Source: Roseburia rectibacter
GTDB lineage: Bacteria; Bacillota; Clostridia; Lachnospirales; Lachnospiraceae
Reading direction: 5' to 3'
Assembly (NCBI RefSeq): GCF_014287515.2
Contig: NZ_CP092473.1
Coordinates: 2,383,001-2,447,000 of the forward strand
Length of the DNA stretch: 64,000 nucleotides
In this document: piece after piece, positions 36,878 through 45,437 of the stretch
Numbering within the stretch: position 1 is the stretch's first letter
How the letters are laid out: each line of letters starts with the position of its first letter
Notes under the pieces: generated by a model
Databases searched by the model: none
What the model was told of the DNA's origin: nothing
Seen by the model: the letters and a program-made list of their open reading frames with translations, nothing else
Made by a program: the position numbers and the translations under genes

Positions 36878-36906
36878 TTGTTTAGCACAAAATATAATGC
36901 TATGAT
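36878..36906 (+). promoter_or_regulatory. exoA promoter
   Basis: TTGTTT (36878-36883), 17 bases, TATGAT (36901-36906); the exoA start is 70 bases downstream. The -35 is weak, the -10 good. Confidence 0.5.
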
Positions 36907-36975
36907 ATTTTGCAGAAAAAAGAAATAGAGATTCGTGTAAAAAAGATATTTTTCACACGTAGAATGGAGATTACT

Positions 36976-37731
36976 ATGAAACTGATATCCTGGAATGTCA
37001 ACGGGCTGCGTGCCTGTATTCAAAAAGGTTTTCTTGATTTTTTTCATGAAATAGATGCAGATATTTTCTGTATTCAGGAATCGAAACTACAGGAAGGACA
37101 GATTGACCTTCCACTGCCCGGTTATTTTTCGTACTGGAATTACGCAGAGAAAAAAGGTTATTCCGGCACCGCAATTTTTACCCGAAAAGAACCTTTAAAT
37201 GTGACCTACGGCATCGGTATCGAAGAACACGACAAAGAAGGACGTGTCATCACTTTGGAATACCCTGATTTTTATATGGTTACCTGTTATACACCAAATT
37301 CACAGAATGAACTGGCACGTCTTCCTTACCGTATGCAGTGGGAAGATGATTTCCGTACTTATTTAAAGAAACTTGATGACGTAAAACCCGTCATTCTCTG
37401 TGGAGATTTAAATGTAGCACACAAGGAAATTGACCTAAAGAATCCAAAAACGAACCGGAAAAATGCCGGTTTTTCAGATGAAGAACGTGCAAAAATGACA
37501 GAACTTTTAGGCGCCGGTTTTACAGACACTTTCCGTTATTTTTATCCGGATATGGAACAGATCTATTCCTGGTGGTCTTATCGTTTTAAGGCACGTGAAA
37601 AGAATGCCGGATGGCGTATTGACTATTTTATCACATCAAACCGGCTCAAAGACAAACTCACCGGTGCAAAGATCCATACAGATATTTTCGGCTCAGACCA
37701 CTGCCCGGTAGAACTAGATATCGACTTATAA
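36976..37731 (+). CDS. exoA: Exodeoxyribonuclease III / AP endonuclease
   Basis: A 251-aa DNA-repair nuclease that cuts at abasic sites and trims 3' ends. Motifs in order: ISWNVNGLRA, catalytic Glu in IQESKLQ, CYTPN, GDLNVAH and GSDHCPVELD. I set the start at 36976, with GGAG seven bases upstream; an earlier start would add a basic tail not seen in the family. It is divergent from the ASKHA gene and stops 14 bases before repeat copy 3. Confidence 0.96.
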   Translation: MKLISWNVNGLRACIQKGFLDFFHEIDADIFCIQESKLQEGQIDLPLPGYFSYWNYAEKKGYSGTAIFTRKEPLNVTYGIGIEEHDKEGRVITLEYPDFYMVTCYTPNSQNELARLPYRMQWEDDFRTYLKKLDDVKPVILCGDLNVAHKEIDLKNPKTNRKNAGFSDEERAKMTELLGAGFTDTFRYFYPDMEQIYSWWSYRFKAREKNAGWRIDYFITSNRLKDKLTGAKIHTDIFGSDHCPVELDIDL

Positions 37732-37745
37732 AATGAATTGCCCCT

Positions 37746-38773
37746 ATAAATACTGGTTTGCGGGTGACATGAGTTTCCCTGTGTAGGGTGGTTCCGGGGG
37801 TTTTCGATTGGCAAATTGCATCAAGCCGGGACTCGTTTTGTTCCGTTGTACGAAAATAAGAAAGTCTAAGTATGCCTGATTCAGGTTGGGGCGGAGTGAC
37901 GTGTGCGTCCTAAATGTGCCGTCCGGGCACATTAGGACTTGTGCTGCCGTCCGTGGCAGCACAACACTGTGTTACGGACAGGCATCCTAAGAGTTTCTAA
38001 TTTTCTCCCAAAGTCACAAAAGCAATCCCGGCTTGATGCGATTTGCCAGCCGTAAGGCTGTGAACCACCCTTCGTCGGGGAACTCATTTTACAACCTTGG
38101 GGGTGCGTAAATTTTTAGTGTTTTGTGTCTGAATCTGATTAAAAAATATTTCTAAATAACTATATTCAATAATTTATTATTTGTTTGATAACGCTGGCAA
38201 AAACCTCAATATATTCCACTATGCTCATGTTTATTGCCATACACATTTGAAGAATATTTTGTGTTATTGGTCTGACAATTTACGAAACAATTCATGTAGT
38301 ACAATGTAGCAGATGGAAATTCTGGGAAGTCACTAGGCTGAATATCAATGATACAGCACCTTAGGATTTTAAGCATATTTCCATTCGTGCGAATATCAAA
38401 AATCCGCACTTACGCCCCCAGATTTTGAGATGAACCGCCCACCCAAATGGTGTTCACAACCTGGAGGTGGGCATCTTGCGCAAAGCCGGAGCTAATTTTG
38501 TGACTTTGGGAGAAAATTAGAAAATCTTAGTGTGTCTGTAGATACACAGTGATGTTCTGCCACGGATGGCAGAACAAGGCAGCATCGAGTCATGGATGAC
38601 TCGTTGTTGCCGTTCACGTCACTCCGAGAAAATCTAACTCAGACACACTTAGACTCTTCTTATTTTCGTACAACGGAACAAAAATTACTTCGGCTTTGCG
38701 CAAGATGCCACTCACAAACCTACGAAATACTATTTGAGCGGACGATTTATTTCATAAACAAACCCGCATTTAT
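37746..38773 (+). mobile_element. 1-kb non-coding foldback element, copy 3
   Basis: Third copy, same orientation as copy 1, with ends ATAAATACTGGTTTG and CAAACCCGCATTTAT. The left module holds a large imperfect hairpin crowned by 37907-37938 and a TGTGCTGCC/GGCAGCACA stem; the right module is crowned by TGTTCTGCCA/TGGCAGAACA and GAGTCAT/ATGACTC stems. It fills the space between converging exoA and patB, leaving 14 and 6 bases on each side, and may serve as their terminator. Confidence 0.85.
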
Positions 38774-38779
38774 CCCATA

Positions 38780-39955
38780 CTACTTCAACTGATCCACCGC
38801 TTTTTTCAGTTGCACAAACGCCTGCTCTAATGTTCTTCTCGGACATGCAATATTAATGCGCTCAAATCCTATTCCTGTTTTTCCAAAAATAGCTCCGGCA
38901 TCCAGCCACAGTCCGGCTTTGTCGATCAGAGCCTCTAGTTCTTTTCTTTCCAGTCCAAGCGCTTCAAAATCCAGCCAGATCAGATACGTTCCTTCCGGCT
39001 CGATCAATTTGACTTCTGGCAGATTTTCTTTCAGATATTCACGTACAAAGGAAAGATTTCCAAGCAGATATTCTTTTAACTGCAAAAGCCATTCTGCTCC
39101 TTCTTCATAAGCAGCCTGACACGCGACAAGTCCCATCAGGTTTACCTGACTGTACCCCGCCTGATCCACCGCACGGATAAATTTTTTACGCAATCCTTCG
39201 TCAGCAATAAAAATATTTGACACCTGAAGTCCGGCAAGATTGAATGTTTTGCTTGGTGCTGTACAGATCACGGATATCTTCTCAAATTCCGGTTCTATAG
39301 ACGCAAATACATAATGTTTATTTCCCGGATACACAAAATCACTATGGATCTCATCGCTGACAACAACAACCTGATATTTCAGACATATTTCTCCGATCTT
39401 TCTTAATTCCCATTCTTTCCAGACACGTCCTACCGGATTATGCGGACTGCAGAGTAAAAACAAATGAATCTGATGTTCCTTTATTTTTGCCTCAAAATCT
39501 TCAAAATCAATCTCATAATGACCATCCCGCAAGACGAGATCACTGCTGACTAACTTTCTGTCATTTGATTCGATCACCTGACGGAATGGATAGTATACCG
39601 GCTGCTGAATCAGTACGGCATCGCCTTTTTCTGTATAAGCACGTACTGCTGCCGCAAGTGCAAAAACGACCCCTGGAGTTTTTATCATCCATTCCTGCTT
39701 TGTGTTCCAGTCAAAATGATCACGGTACCATCCTGACACTGCTGCAAAATAATCTTCCTTACTGTCACTGTACCCATAAATCCCATGTTCCACTGCTTTC
39801 TGCAGTCTTTTTGTTACCGCCGGCACAGTCTTAAAATCCATATCAGCAACCCACAGTGGCAATACATCTTCTTTTTTTCCACGCTCTTTTGCGAAATCAT
39901 ATTTTAAACATCCGGTTCCTCTTCGCTCTACTACTTCATCAAAATCGTACTTCAT
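38780..39955 (-). CDS. PatB/MalY-type aminotransferase (cystathionine beta-lyase)
   Basis: A PLP enzyme of fold type I, 391 aa, that splits C-S bonds of cystathionine or cysteine and can act as an aminotransferase. The start MKYDFDEVVERRGTGCLKYD and the PLP lysine in TAPSKTFNLAGLQ are typical of PatB/MalY. I prefer the ATG at 39955 (GGAG six bases upstream, matches family starts) over 39967. The promoter carries a 9-bp inverted repeat between -35 and -10. It stops 6 bases from repeat copy 3. Confidence 0.92.
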   Translation of the reverse strand: MKYDFDEVVERRGTGCLKYDFAKERGKKEDVLPLWVADMDFKTVPAVTKRLQKAVEHGIYGYSDSKEDYFAAVSGWYRDHFDWNTKQEWMIKTPGVVFALAAAVRAYTEKGDAVLIQQPVYYPFRQVIESNDRKLVSSDLVLRDGHYEIDFEDFEAKIKEHQIHLFLLCSPHNPVGRVWKEWELRKIGEICLKYQVVVVSDEIHSDFVYPGNKHYVFASIEPEFEKISVICTAPSKTFNLAGLQVSNIFIADEGLRKKFIRAVDQAGYSQVNLMGLVACQAAYEEGAEWLLQLKEYLLGNLSFVREYLKENLPEVKLIEPEGTYLIWLDFEALGLERKELEALIDKAGLWLDAGAIFGKTGIGFERINIACPRRTLEQAFVQLKKAVDQLK

Positions 39956-40060
39956 GACATACTCCATTCCGGGATACTGCTCCTTTGCTCATCCTTTGTA
40001 TTTCTGTTATCAGTTGCCGCATCCTTTTTCTCTTTTATCATTTAATTCATATCAAATTAG

Positions 40061-40093
40061 TATGATATTAGCATTTTCAATATCATATGTCAA
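40061..40093 (-). promoter_or_regulatory. patB promoter with internal inverted repeat
   Basis: Minus-strand TTGACA (40093-40088) and TAATAT (40070-40065) with 17-base spacing. A perfect inverted repeat, TATGATATT-N9-AATATCATA (40061-40069 and 40079-40087), spans the spacer and the -10, a good place for a repressor. The regulator is unknown; none is adjacent. Confidence 0.65.
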
Positions 40094-40100
40094 TAGTACT

Positions 40101-40147
40101 AAAAAAGACTGTTCAAACGAAAATCTGTATTCTCCTTCGAACAGTCT
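40101..40147 (-). terminator. minCDE terminator
   Basis: AGACTGTTC and GAACAGTCT (9-bp arms) with TTTTTT following on the minus strand, about 30 bases past the minE stop. Confidence 0.85.
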
Positions 40148-40175
40148 ATGATCTCTTATATATAATGATAAGTTT

Positions 40176-40451
40176 TTATGAATTTCCGTGTCTGATATCA
40201 CGGATTGGAATATTAACAAACAATGCCGGTACAGTTCCATTGTTTGACTCTGACTCTGTCTGTGTGATCTGGATGTCAAGGCCTTCCATATCAATATCCA
40301 TATGTTTTGAAATTACCTGAATGATCTCGTTTTTGATCTGCTCCATCATTTCCGGGGAACAGCTTGCGCGGTCAGTCACCAGCAAAAGTTTTAAACGGTC
40401 TTTTGCAACATCACCGGAACTTTTCTTTTTAAATAAGTCCATCAATCCCAT
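40176..40451 (-). CDS. minE: Cell division topological factor MinE
   Basis: A 91-aa MinE. The N-terminal membrane and MinD-contact region (MGLMDLFKKKSSGDVAKDRL) and the dimer domain (EIIQVISKHMDIDMEGLDIQ) are both present. It drives MinD off the membrane so that MinCD oscillates and the septum forms at mid-cell. Last gene of minC-minD-minE, 11 bases after minD. MinE rather than DivIVA indicates the oscillating type of Min system. Confidence 0.95.
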   Translation of the reverse strand: MGLMDLFKKKSSGDVAKDRLKLLLVTDRASCSPEMMEQIKNEIIQVISKHMDIDMEGLDIQITQTESESNNGTVPALFVNIPIRDIRHGNS

Positions 40452-40462
40452 GACTGTTCCTC

Positions 40463-41254
40463 CTAATTTTTCTTAAATAAATCTTTTAATTTTGAAAATA
40501 CTCCCTGTTTTGCCTCAAGATCAAGGAATGCGACTTCCTCGCCAAGAATACGATGGCAGATATTTTGATATGCCTGTCCTGCAAGACAGTTGCTGCCAAC
40601 TAACGGCTCACCCTGATTCGTAGAAATTACGATATTCTCATCATCCGGTACTGCACCGATCAGATTGATCGCTAAAATATCGCACACATCTTCTACATTC
40701 ATCATATCGCCACGTCTTACCATGTCCATACGCAGACGGTTTACGATAAGATCAACCTTTTGGATCTGGTTTGCCTGAAGCAGTCCGATGATACGATCTG
40801 CATCACGCACTGCGGAAACCTCAGGTGTTGTAACTACAAGTGCTCTGTCTGCACCTGCAATGGCATTCTTAAATCCCTGCTCGATTCCTGCCGGGCAGTC
40901 TAATAAAATATAATCGAAATCCTGTCTTAAATCTTCGATCAGCGCCTGCATCTGCTCCGGAGATACTGCTGACTTATCTCTCGTCTGTGCTGACGGTAAA
41001 AGACATAAATTCGGATATTTTTTGTCTTTGATCAATGCCTGCTCAACACGGCAGTTTCCTTCTACAACGTCTACCAGGTTGTAAACAATGCGGTTTTCAA
41101 GTCCCATTACAACATCCAGATTACGAAGTCCGATATCGGTATCGATCAGCACTACTTTTTTATTTAACTGTGCCAGACCTGTTCCAACATTTGCGGTTGT
41201 AGTCGTTTTACCAACTCCGCCCTTTCCGGACGTAATTACAATAACTTCACTCAT
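40463..41254 (-). CDS. minD: Septum site-determining ATPase MinD
   Basis: A 263-aa deviant Walker ATPase (GKGGVGKTTTTANVG) that binds the membrane through a C-terminal amphipathic helix (ending GVFSKLKDLFKKN) and recruits MinC. Other motifs: VLIDTDIGLRNLD, LLDCPAGIE. Middle gene of the min operon, 21 bases after minC. Confidence 0.97.
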   Translation of the reverse strand: MSEVIVITSGKGGVGKTTTTANVGTGLAQLNKKVVLIDTDIGLRNLDVVMGLENRIVYNLVDVVEGNCRVEQALIKDKKYPNLCLLPSAQTRDKSAVSPEQMQALIEDLRQDFDYILLDCPAGIEQGFKNAIAGADRALVVTTPEVSAVRDADRIIGLLQANQIQKVDLIVNRLRMDMVRRGDMMNVEDVCDILAINLIGAVPDDENIVISTNQGEPLVGSNCLAGQAYQNICHRILGEEVAFLDLEAKQGVFSKLKDLFKKN

Positions 41255-41275
41255 TTCAAAAAATTCCTCCTGCCG

Positions 41276-41974
41276 TTAAATATCGCTTAATAGTTCTTTT
41301 GTCAGCGGTTCAATACAGATTGTTCCATCTTTTAAATACGCAATCTGCGGAGACGTGGTCGTTTCCTTGACCTTTTTTCTTATTTTACGCCTGCCAAAAG
41401 GTTTGTCCGGACTCTTTGCCAGAACATTTCCAATGCGGATCTGAATCGGGTCCATATCCAGTGCAACGATAAATGCACTGTCATCTCCACCAAGTCCTGC
41501 ATAGACACTTCCTTTTACCGCTCCAAGTACAACGATACTGCCGTTTGCCATGACTGCTGCGCCCGGATTGACATCACCTACCACTACAATACCTGTTTCG
41601 CTCTCAAGTGTCTGACCTGAGCGAAGCGTTCCGCGGTAAAACTGAGTCCCTCCATCCACATACGGCTGCTGCACAGATGCCTGATATTCTTCGATCTGCT
41701 GCTTGACGTATGCTTCACGGTCCGGATCATGATCTACAATGCACAATATCTCGATACTTGTATTAGATGTCACTGCATCAATGATAGCCATTTCTTCATC
41801 ATGTGTCAGCTTTCTTCCCTCGAAAGAAATCGCCAGTTTTGCCCCTTTAAAGAACTTCTCTGACTCTTTGAACTTCTCGACGATGGCATCTAAAAGTGCT
41901 TTAAAAGATATCTCATTGCTTAATACAAGATGTATCCCGTATTTATTACTTTTTATAACAACTGCCTGTGACAT
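41276..41974 (-). CDS. minC: Septum site-determining protein MinC
   Basis: A 232-aa FtsZ-assembly inhibitor. The N-terminal domain covers residues 1-100 and the C-terminal beta-helix domain shows VVGDVNPGAAVMANGSIVVL and GNVLAKSPDKP. I set the start at 41974 (MSQAVV), which has GTGGAGG upstream; a longer reading from 42031 would pass through its promoter. First gene of minCDE. Confidence 0.93.
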   Translation of the reverse strand: MSQAVVIKSNKYGIHLVLSNEISFKALLDAIVEKFKESEKFFKGAKLAISFEGRKLTHDEEMAIIDAVTSNTSIEILCIVDHDPDREAYVKQQIEEYQASVQQPYVDGGTQFYRGTLRSGQTLESETGIVVVGDVNPGAAVMANGSIVVLGAVKGSVYAGLGGDDSAFIVALDMDPIQIRIGNVLAKSPDKPFGRRKIRKKVKETTTSPQIAYLKDGTICIEPLTKELLSDI

Positions 41975-42002
41975 ATCGTCCCTCCACTTTACTATCCGAT
42001 TT

Positions 42003-42031
42003 AGTATAGCAGATTCTTGAAACAGGTGCAA
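42003..42031 (-). promoter_or_regulatory. minCDE promoter
   Basis: Minus-strand TTGCAC (42031-42026), 17 bases, TATACT (42008-42003); the start codon is 29 bases downstream of the -10. Confidence 0.7.
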
Positions 42032-42073
42032 TGCGACATGAGAAATTTGATTGAAATTTTTATATTTTTTATG

Positions 42074-42685
42074 TTATATTGTCATAAACGCTGACATGAT
42101 ACATGCTCCCTCTGCCCCACATTCACACACAAGGTCAACTTTTCCATCACCAAACCCGATTCCACCGATAGCGTATACCGGTATATGCACGGCTTTACAC
42201 ACCTGCTTTAAAAATTCTGTTCCACGCGGCGGAAGCCCCTTCTTACAATCTGTGGCAAAAATATGACCTGCGGTCAGATAAGATGCACCTAGTTTTTCCG
42301 CCTCGATAGCATCCTCCACAGAATGAACGGAACAGCCTAAGATCATTTTAACTTTTGTCTCTGTCTGCTTTTTCCCATTTTCCGTTTTTTCCATATAAAC
42401 TCTTAATAATGGAAGCGGCAGATGAATGTACCTGCTCCCTAACCGCTCTGCGACTTCCAGATAACTGTGCAGAATACAGATCACCCCATATTCTGCACAA
42501 ATTTTTAAAACCTGTATTGCCAGACTTTCATATTCTGTTTGCGGCAGATCTTTTTCCCTTAATATCAGCGCCGCTGGTTTCTTTTCACATACTCTTTTAA
42601 CCTGTTCTAAAAATGAGCGGTCACAAAGTGTGCGATTTGTAACCGCAATTATTTTTCCCGGAATTGGATTTTCTTTTTTATACAT
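42074..42685 (-). CDS. thiE: Thiamine phosphate synthase (ThiE/TenI family)
   Basis: A 203-aa TIM-barrel protein that joins hydroxymethylpyrimidine and thiazole phosphates. Motifs: LILREKDLP, LGCSVHSVEDAIEAEKLGA, YAIGGIG. It overlaps the end of thiH by 8 bases. The start is an ATG at 42685; a GTG at 42697 is an alternative. The phosphate-binding and HSHSR-type segments are present in relaxed form, so TenI (a thiazole tautomerase lacking synthase activity) is an alternative. Confidence 0.82.
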   Translation of the reverse strand: MYKKENPIPGKIIAVTNRTLCDRSFLEQVKRVCEKKPAALILREKDLPQTEYESLAIQVLKICAEYGVICILHSYLEVAERLGSRYIHLPLPLLRVYMEKTENGKKQTETKVKMILGCSVHSVEDAIEAEKLGASYLTAGHIFATDCKKGLPPRGTEFLKQVCKAVHIPVYAIGGIGFGDGKVDLVCECGAEGACIMSAFMTI

Positions 42686-43886
42686 AAATATAGTCACTCA
42701 TAACAGGCTGCAGTCCTTCTTCAAGCAATGCATCATACACCTGTTTTACTGTCCTTCCATCCGAAATTTCAAACTGCTCATCTCCCCGATCCTCAAGTCC
42801 CTTTGCATGGCTTCCGATACCGGTGCTGACTCCCGCGGAAATCTTTGTTGCAGCGATCTCCATCAGACTGTCTCTTACCCTCGCACACTCTCTGGTAGAA
42901 ACCGTGATACTTGCAAATGGCATAAACAGACGGTACGCCGTCACAACCTGCAGAAGCTGTTTTTCATGCACATCCATCGGGTTGATCTTGTCATTATTGA
43001 TAATCGGACGAAGTCTCGGACAGGAAAAAGCAATCTCTGCATGCGGGTATTTTCTCTGCAGCAGATAAGCATGCATTCCTGTCGCAAACGCATCTTTTCT
43101 GAAATCATCCAGCCCTAACAGTGCTGCAAATCCCACACCTCTCATACCGCCGCGGATTGCACGCTCCTGTGCCTCCATACGGTATGGAAAAATACGTTTG
43201 TGTCCTGCTAAATGAAGTGTCTCGTATTTATCTGAATTATAGGTTTCCTGAAAAACAGTCACATAATCTGCACCGCATTTGTGCAGATATGCATATTCAT
43301 CAGAATTCATCGGATAAACTTCAAGTCCTATGACTTTAAAATATTTTCTTGCAATTTTACATGCTTCTCCAATATATTCCACATCCGACATTTTTCTGCT
43401 CTCACCTGTCAGAATCAATATTTCCTGCAGACCTGATTTTGCGATCTCAGCCATTTCTGCTTCAATTTCCTCCGTATTCAGCTTTGCCCTGCGGATGCGG
43501 TTATGACAGTTGAATCCACAGTAAATACAGTAGTTTTCACAATAATTTGCAATATAAAGTGGTGTAAAAAAGCAGACAGAATTACCAAAATGATTTTCTT
43601 TTTCCACCTTTGCGCACTGTGCCATTTCTTCAATAAAAGGCTCTGCCGCAGGTGACAGCAACGCTGCAAAATCTTCTGGTGTACGGTTTCTTTTTGTAAG
43701 TGCCCTCCGTACATCTTCCGCTGTGTAACTGTCATAATCATATGCCTGCATTACTTCAACCACCTGTTTTGTGATATCGGATCTCAACGCTTCCATCCCC
43801 GGCAAATATGTCATATGATCGATTCTTGCTTCTTTCTGGTGTTCCTTTATCTCGTCGCTTAAAATACTTTCATTGATATGTTCCAT
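42678..43886 (-). CDS. thiH: 2-iminoacetate synthase ThiH (radical SAM)
   Basis: Cleaves tyrosine to dehydroglycine (2-iminoacetate) and p-cresol for the thiazole ring of thiamine. The radical SAM cysteines are Cys116, Cys120 and Cys123 (CENYCIYCGFNC), and the length (402 aa) suits ThiH rather than HydG. Use of ThiH in place of the oxygen-dependent ThiO fits an anaerobe. The 159-bp gap to thiG is AT-rich with no clear promoter. The ribosome site is AGGGGAT. Confidence 0.94.
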   Translation of the reverse strand: MEHINESILSDEIKEHQKEARIDHMTYLPGMEALRSDITKQVVEVMQAYDYDSYTAEDVRRALTKRNRTPEDFAALLSPAAEPFIEEMAQCAKVEKENHFGNSVCFFTPLYIANYCENYCIYCGFNCHNRIRRAKLNTEEIEAEMAEIAKSGLQEILILTGESRKMSDVEYIGEACKIARKYFKVIGLEVYPMNSDEYAYLHKCGADYVTVFQETYNSDKYETLHLAGHKRIFPYRMEAQERAIRGGMRGVGFAALLGLDDFRKDAFATGMHAYLLQRKYPHAEIAFSCPRLRPIINNDKINPMDVHEKQLLQVVTAYRLFMPFASITVSTRECARVRDSLMEIAATKISAGVSTGIGSHAKGLEDRGDEQFEISDGRTVKQVYDALLEEGLQPVMSDYIYV

Positions 43887-44045
43887 GATTTTTTATCCCC
43901 TGTGCTTATTTTGAACCCGAAACTTTTTATATTCATTTTTCTGTTCAAATCAAATTATAAAAAATGCATTATATTTTCTGATTCAAAATTTCCATAAAAC
44001 TAATTTTTATTCTGCTCCCATATTTGCCACTCTGATTCTTCTGAA

Positions 44046-44825
44046 TTATTCAGAGAGAAAACCCGTCAGTGGAGAAGATGCACTTGCCCCACCCATCTTG
44101 ACACGTCCACAACCCGACAGGTATGCTTTTCTTCCGGCTTCGATAGCCTCACGGAAAGCAGATGCCATTGCCGGAATATCACCTGCTGTCGCAATCGCAG
44201 TATTTGCCATAACCGCTGCTGCTCCCATTTCCATAACTTCACATGCCTGGGATGGTTTTCCAATGCCAGCGTCCACGATAATCGGCAGGTCGATCTCATC
44301 GATCAATATCTGGATAAAATCTTTTGTACATACTCCACGGTTTGAACCGATCGGCGCCGCAAGCGGCATGATACAGGCTGCACCTGCGTTTTGCATATCA
44401 CGTGCTGCGTTGAGATCCGGATACATATATGGCATTACAACAAATCCTTCTTTTGCTAACACTTCTACTGCTTTCGCTGTCTCATAATTGTCCGGCAGCA
44501 GATATTTTGAATCATGAATGACCTCGATTTTCACAAAATCACTGCCGCTGATCTGTCTTGACAGTCTTGCAATACGGACTGCCTCCTCTGCATTTCGTGC
44601 CCCGGATGTATTTGGCAGCAATGTCACATTCTTTGGAATATAATCTAAGATATTTGCCACACCACCCTCATTTGCACGTCGCAGTGCCATCGTCACGATC
44701 TCTGCTTTTGCTTCTTTTACTGCTGCATCAATCAGCTCTAAGGAATATTTTCCGGAACCTAATATAAATCTGGAGGTAAACTCATGTCCTCCTAATGTCC
44801 ATGTATCTTTCGTCATTTCACTCAT
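44046..44825 (-). CDS. thiG: Thiazole synthase ThiG
   Basis: A 259-aa TIM-barrel enzyme that assembles the thiazole phosphate from deoxyxylulose phosphate, iminoacetate and ThiS-thiocarboxylate. The substrate-binding Lys is in [15 protein letters not shown]; other motifs are [22 protein letters not shown] and [18 protein letters not shown]. It lies between thiS and thiH. Confidence 0.96.
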   Translation of the reverse strand: MSEMTKDTWTLGGHEFTSRFILGSGKYSLELIDAAVKEAKAEIVTMALRRANEGGVANILDYIPKNVTLLPNTSGARNAEEAVRIARLSRQISGSDFVKIEVIHDSKYLLPDNYETAKAVEVLAKEGFVVMPYMYPDLNAARDMQNAGAACIMPLAAPIGSNRGVCTKDFIQILIDEIDLPIIVDAGIGKPSQACEVMEMGAAAVMANTAIATAGDIPAMASAFREAIEAGRKAYLSGCGRVKMGGASASSPLTGFLSE

Positions 44826-44942
44826 TTTTTTCCTCTTTTCTGTTATGTCTGTACTGTTATATCTTTTCTGATAACACAGCTATCAACTCTTTTTTCTTTT
44901 ACAATTTTCTTTATTTCTGCCAGATATTCCGCTTATGCCAGC

Positions 44943-45152
44943 TTAACAGCCGCCACCCATAAAACTGACAATTTCTAAAATGTCATCATCCTTTAAAACA
45001 ACTTTCGCATAATCTTCCCTGTCTAAAATCACATAATTGTGCTCAACTGCAATCTGTGCTAACACGTAATGATTCTGCTCTAAGTAATCAAGTATCGTTG
45101 TCCCTTCCGGCAACGTTGCATGCTTTCCATTGATCTCCATAAATCCTTTCAT
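44943..45152 (-). CDS. thiS: Sulfur carrier protein ThiS
   Basis: A 69-aa ubiquitin-fold sulfur carrier for thiazole synthesis, with family features INGKHATLPEGTTILDYL and DDILEIVSFMGGGC. Typical ThiS ends in Gly-Gly; here a Gly and a Cys follow, so the last residue may need trimming or the enzyme tolerates it. AAAGGAGG precedes the ATG. First gene of thiS-thiG-thiH-thiE. The ThiF adenylyltransferase that would activate it is not next door. Confidence 0.88.
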   Translation of the reverse strand: MKGFMEINGKHATLPEGTTILDYLEQNHYVLAQIAVEHNYVILDREDYAKVVLKDDDILEIVSFMGGGC

Positions 45153-45179
45153 TTTCCTCCTTTTGTTTTTTCAGGCAAA

Positions 45180-45233
45180 AACAAAGAGTCGCTTGCGACT
45201 CTTTCGCACTCGAGCAGTGCTATTTACAGCTAA
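45180..45233 (-). repeat. Short structured repeat D, copy 3
   Basis: Full copy of the repeat at 15662. On the minus strand GCAC-N5-GAGTGC precedes GCGAAAGAGTCGC-AA-GCGACTCTTTGTTTTT, a strong terminator-like stem ending about 25 bases before the thiS start codon. If the thi transcript begins upstream, it must read through this stem. Confidence 0.75.
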
Positions 45234-45254
45234 CTTCTTCTCCGCGAGATGCGC

Positions 45255-45310
45255 ATCCTGCCCGGAGGGCTTTTTGATTCATAGGACGTAATTTCCTATG
45301 AATCAAAAAA
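45255..45310 (+). repeat. Terminator-linked hairpin repeat, copy C
   Basis: ATCCTGCCCGGAG at 45255-45267, arms TTTTTGATTCATAGG (45271-45285) and CCTATGAATCAAAAA (45295-45309), loop of 9. Related to copies at 8668 and 10152. As there, its outer A/T run merges with a terminator stem (45311-45360). Confidence 0.78.
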
Positions 45311-45407
45311 AGCGTTCACAAAGAAATACACCCAAGGTGGTGTACCCCTTCATGAACGCTCTGCTCACTCTATTTCAGATGATAGCACTATACAGTGGTG
45401 AAGTCAA
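45303..45407 (-). promoter_or_regulatory. Promoter, leader ORF and terminator upstream of thiS
   Basis: Minus-strand TTGACT (45407-45402), 17 bases, TATCAT (45384-45379) starts a transcript near 45372. It soon forms AGCGTTCA...TGAACGCT (45360-45353 and 45318-45311) followed by TTTTTTT, a clear terminator. The stem-loop encodes ATG-AAG-GGG..., MKGYTTLGVFLCERFF, with no evident ribosome site. This may be a short RNA, an attenuator for the thi operon, or just an sbcC terminator preceded by a chance promoter. No TPP riboswitch is visible. Confidence 0.5.
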
Positions 45408-45437
45408 GAAAAAAAGTTTATACTAATTCACTATATT

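Noticed and set aside
36784..37047. 87-aa minus-strand ORF between the ASKHA gene and exoA
   Set aside because: It overlaps the exoA promoter and start, is AT-rich with no domain, and no ribosome site is seen.
37740..38775. T-box or other known riboswitch inside the 1-kb element (GGGTGG string)
   Set aside because: The full T-box core GGGTGGNACCGCG is missing and the element is not in a leader position in all copies.
45153..45437. TPP riboswitch before thiS
   Set aside because: The conserved CTGAGA and ACCTGATCTGGATAATACC-type cores are absent.
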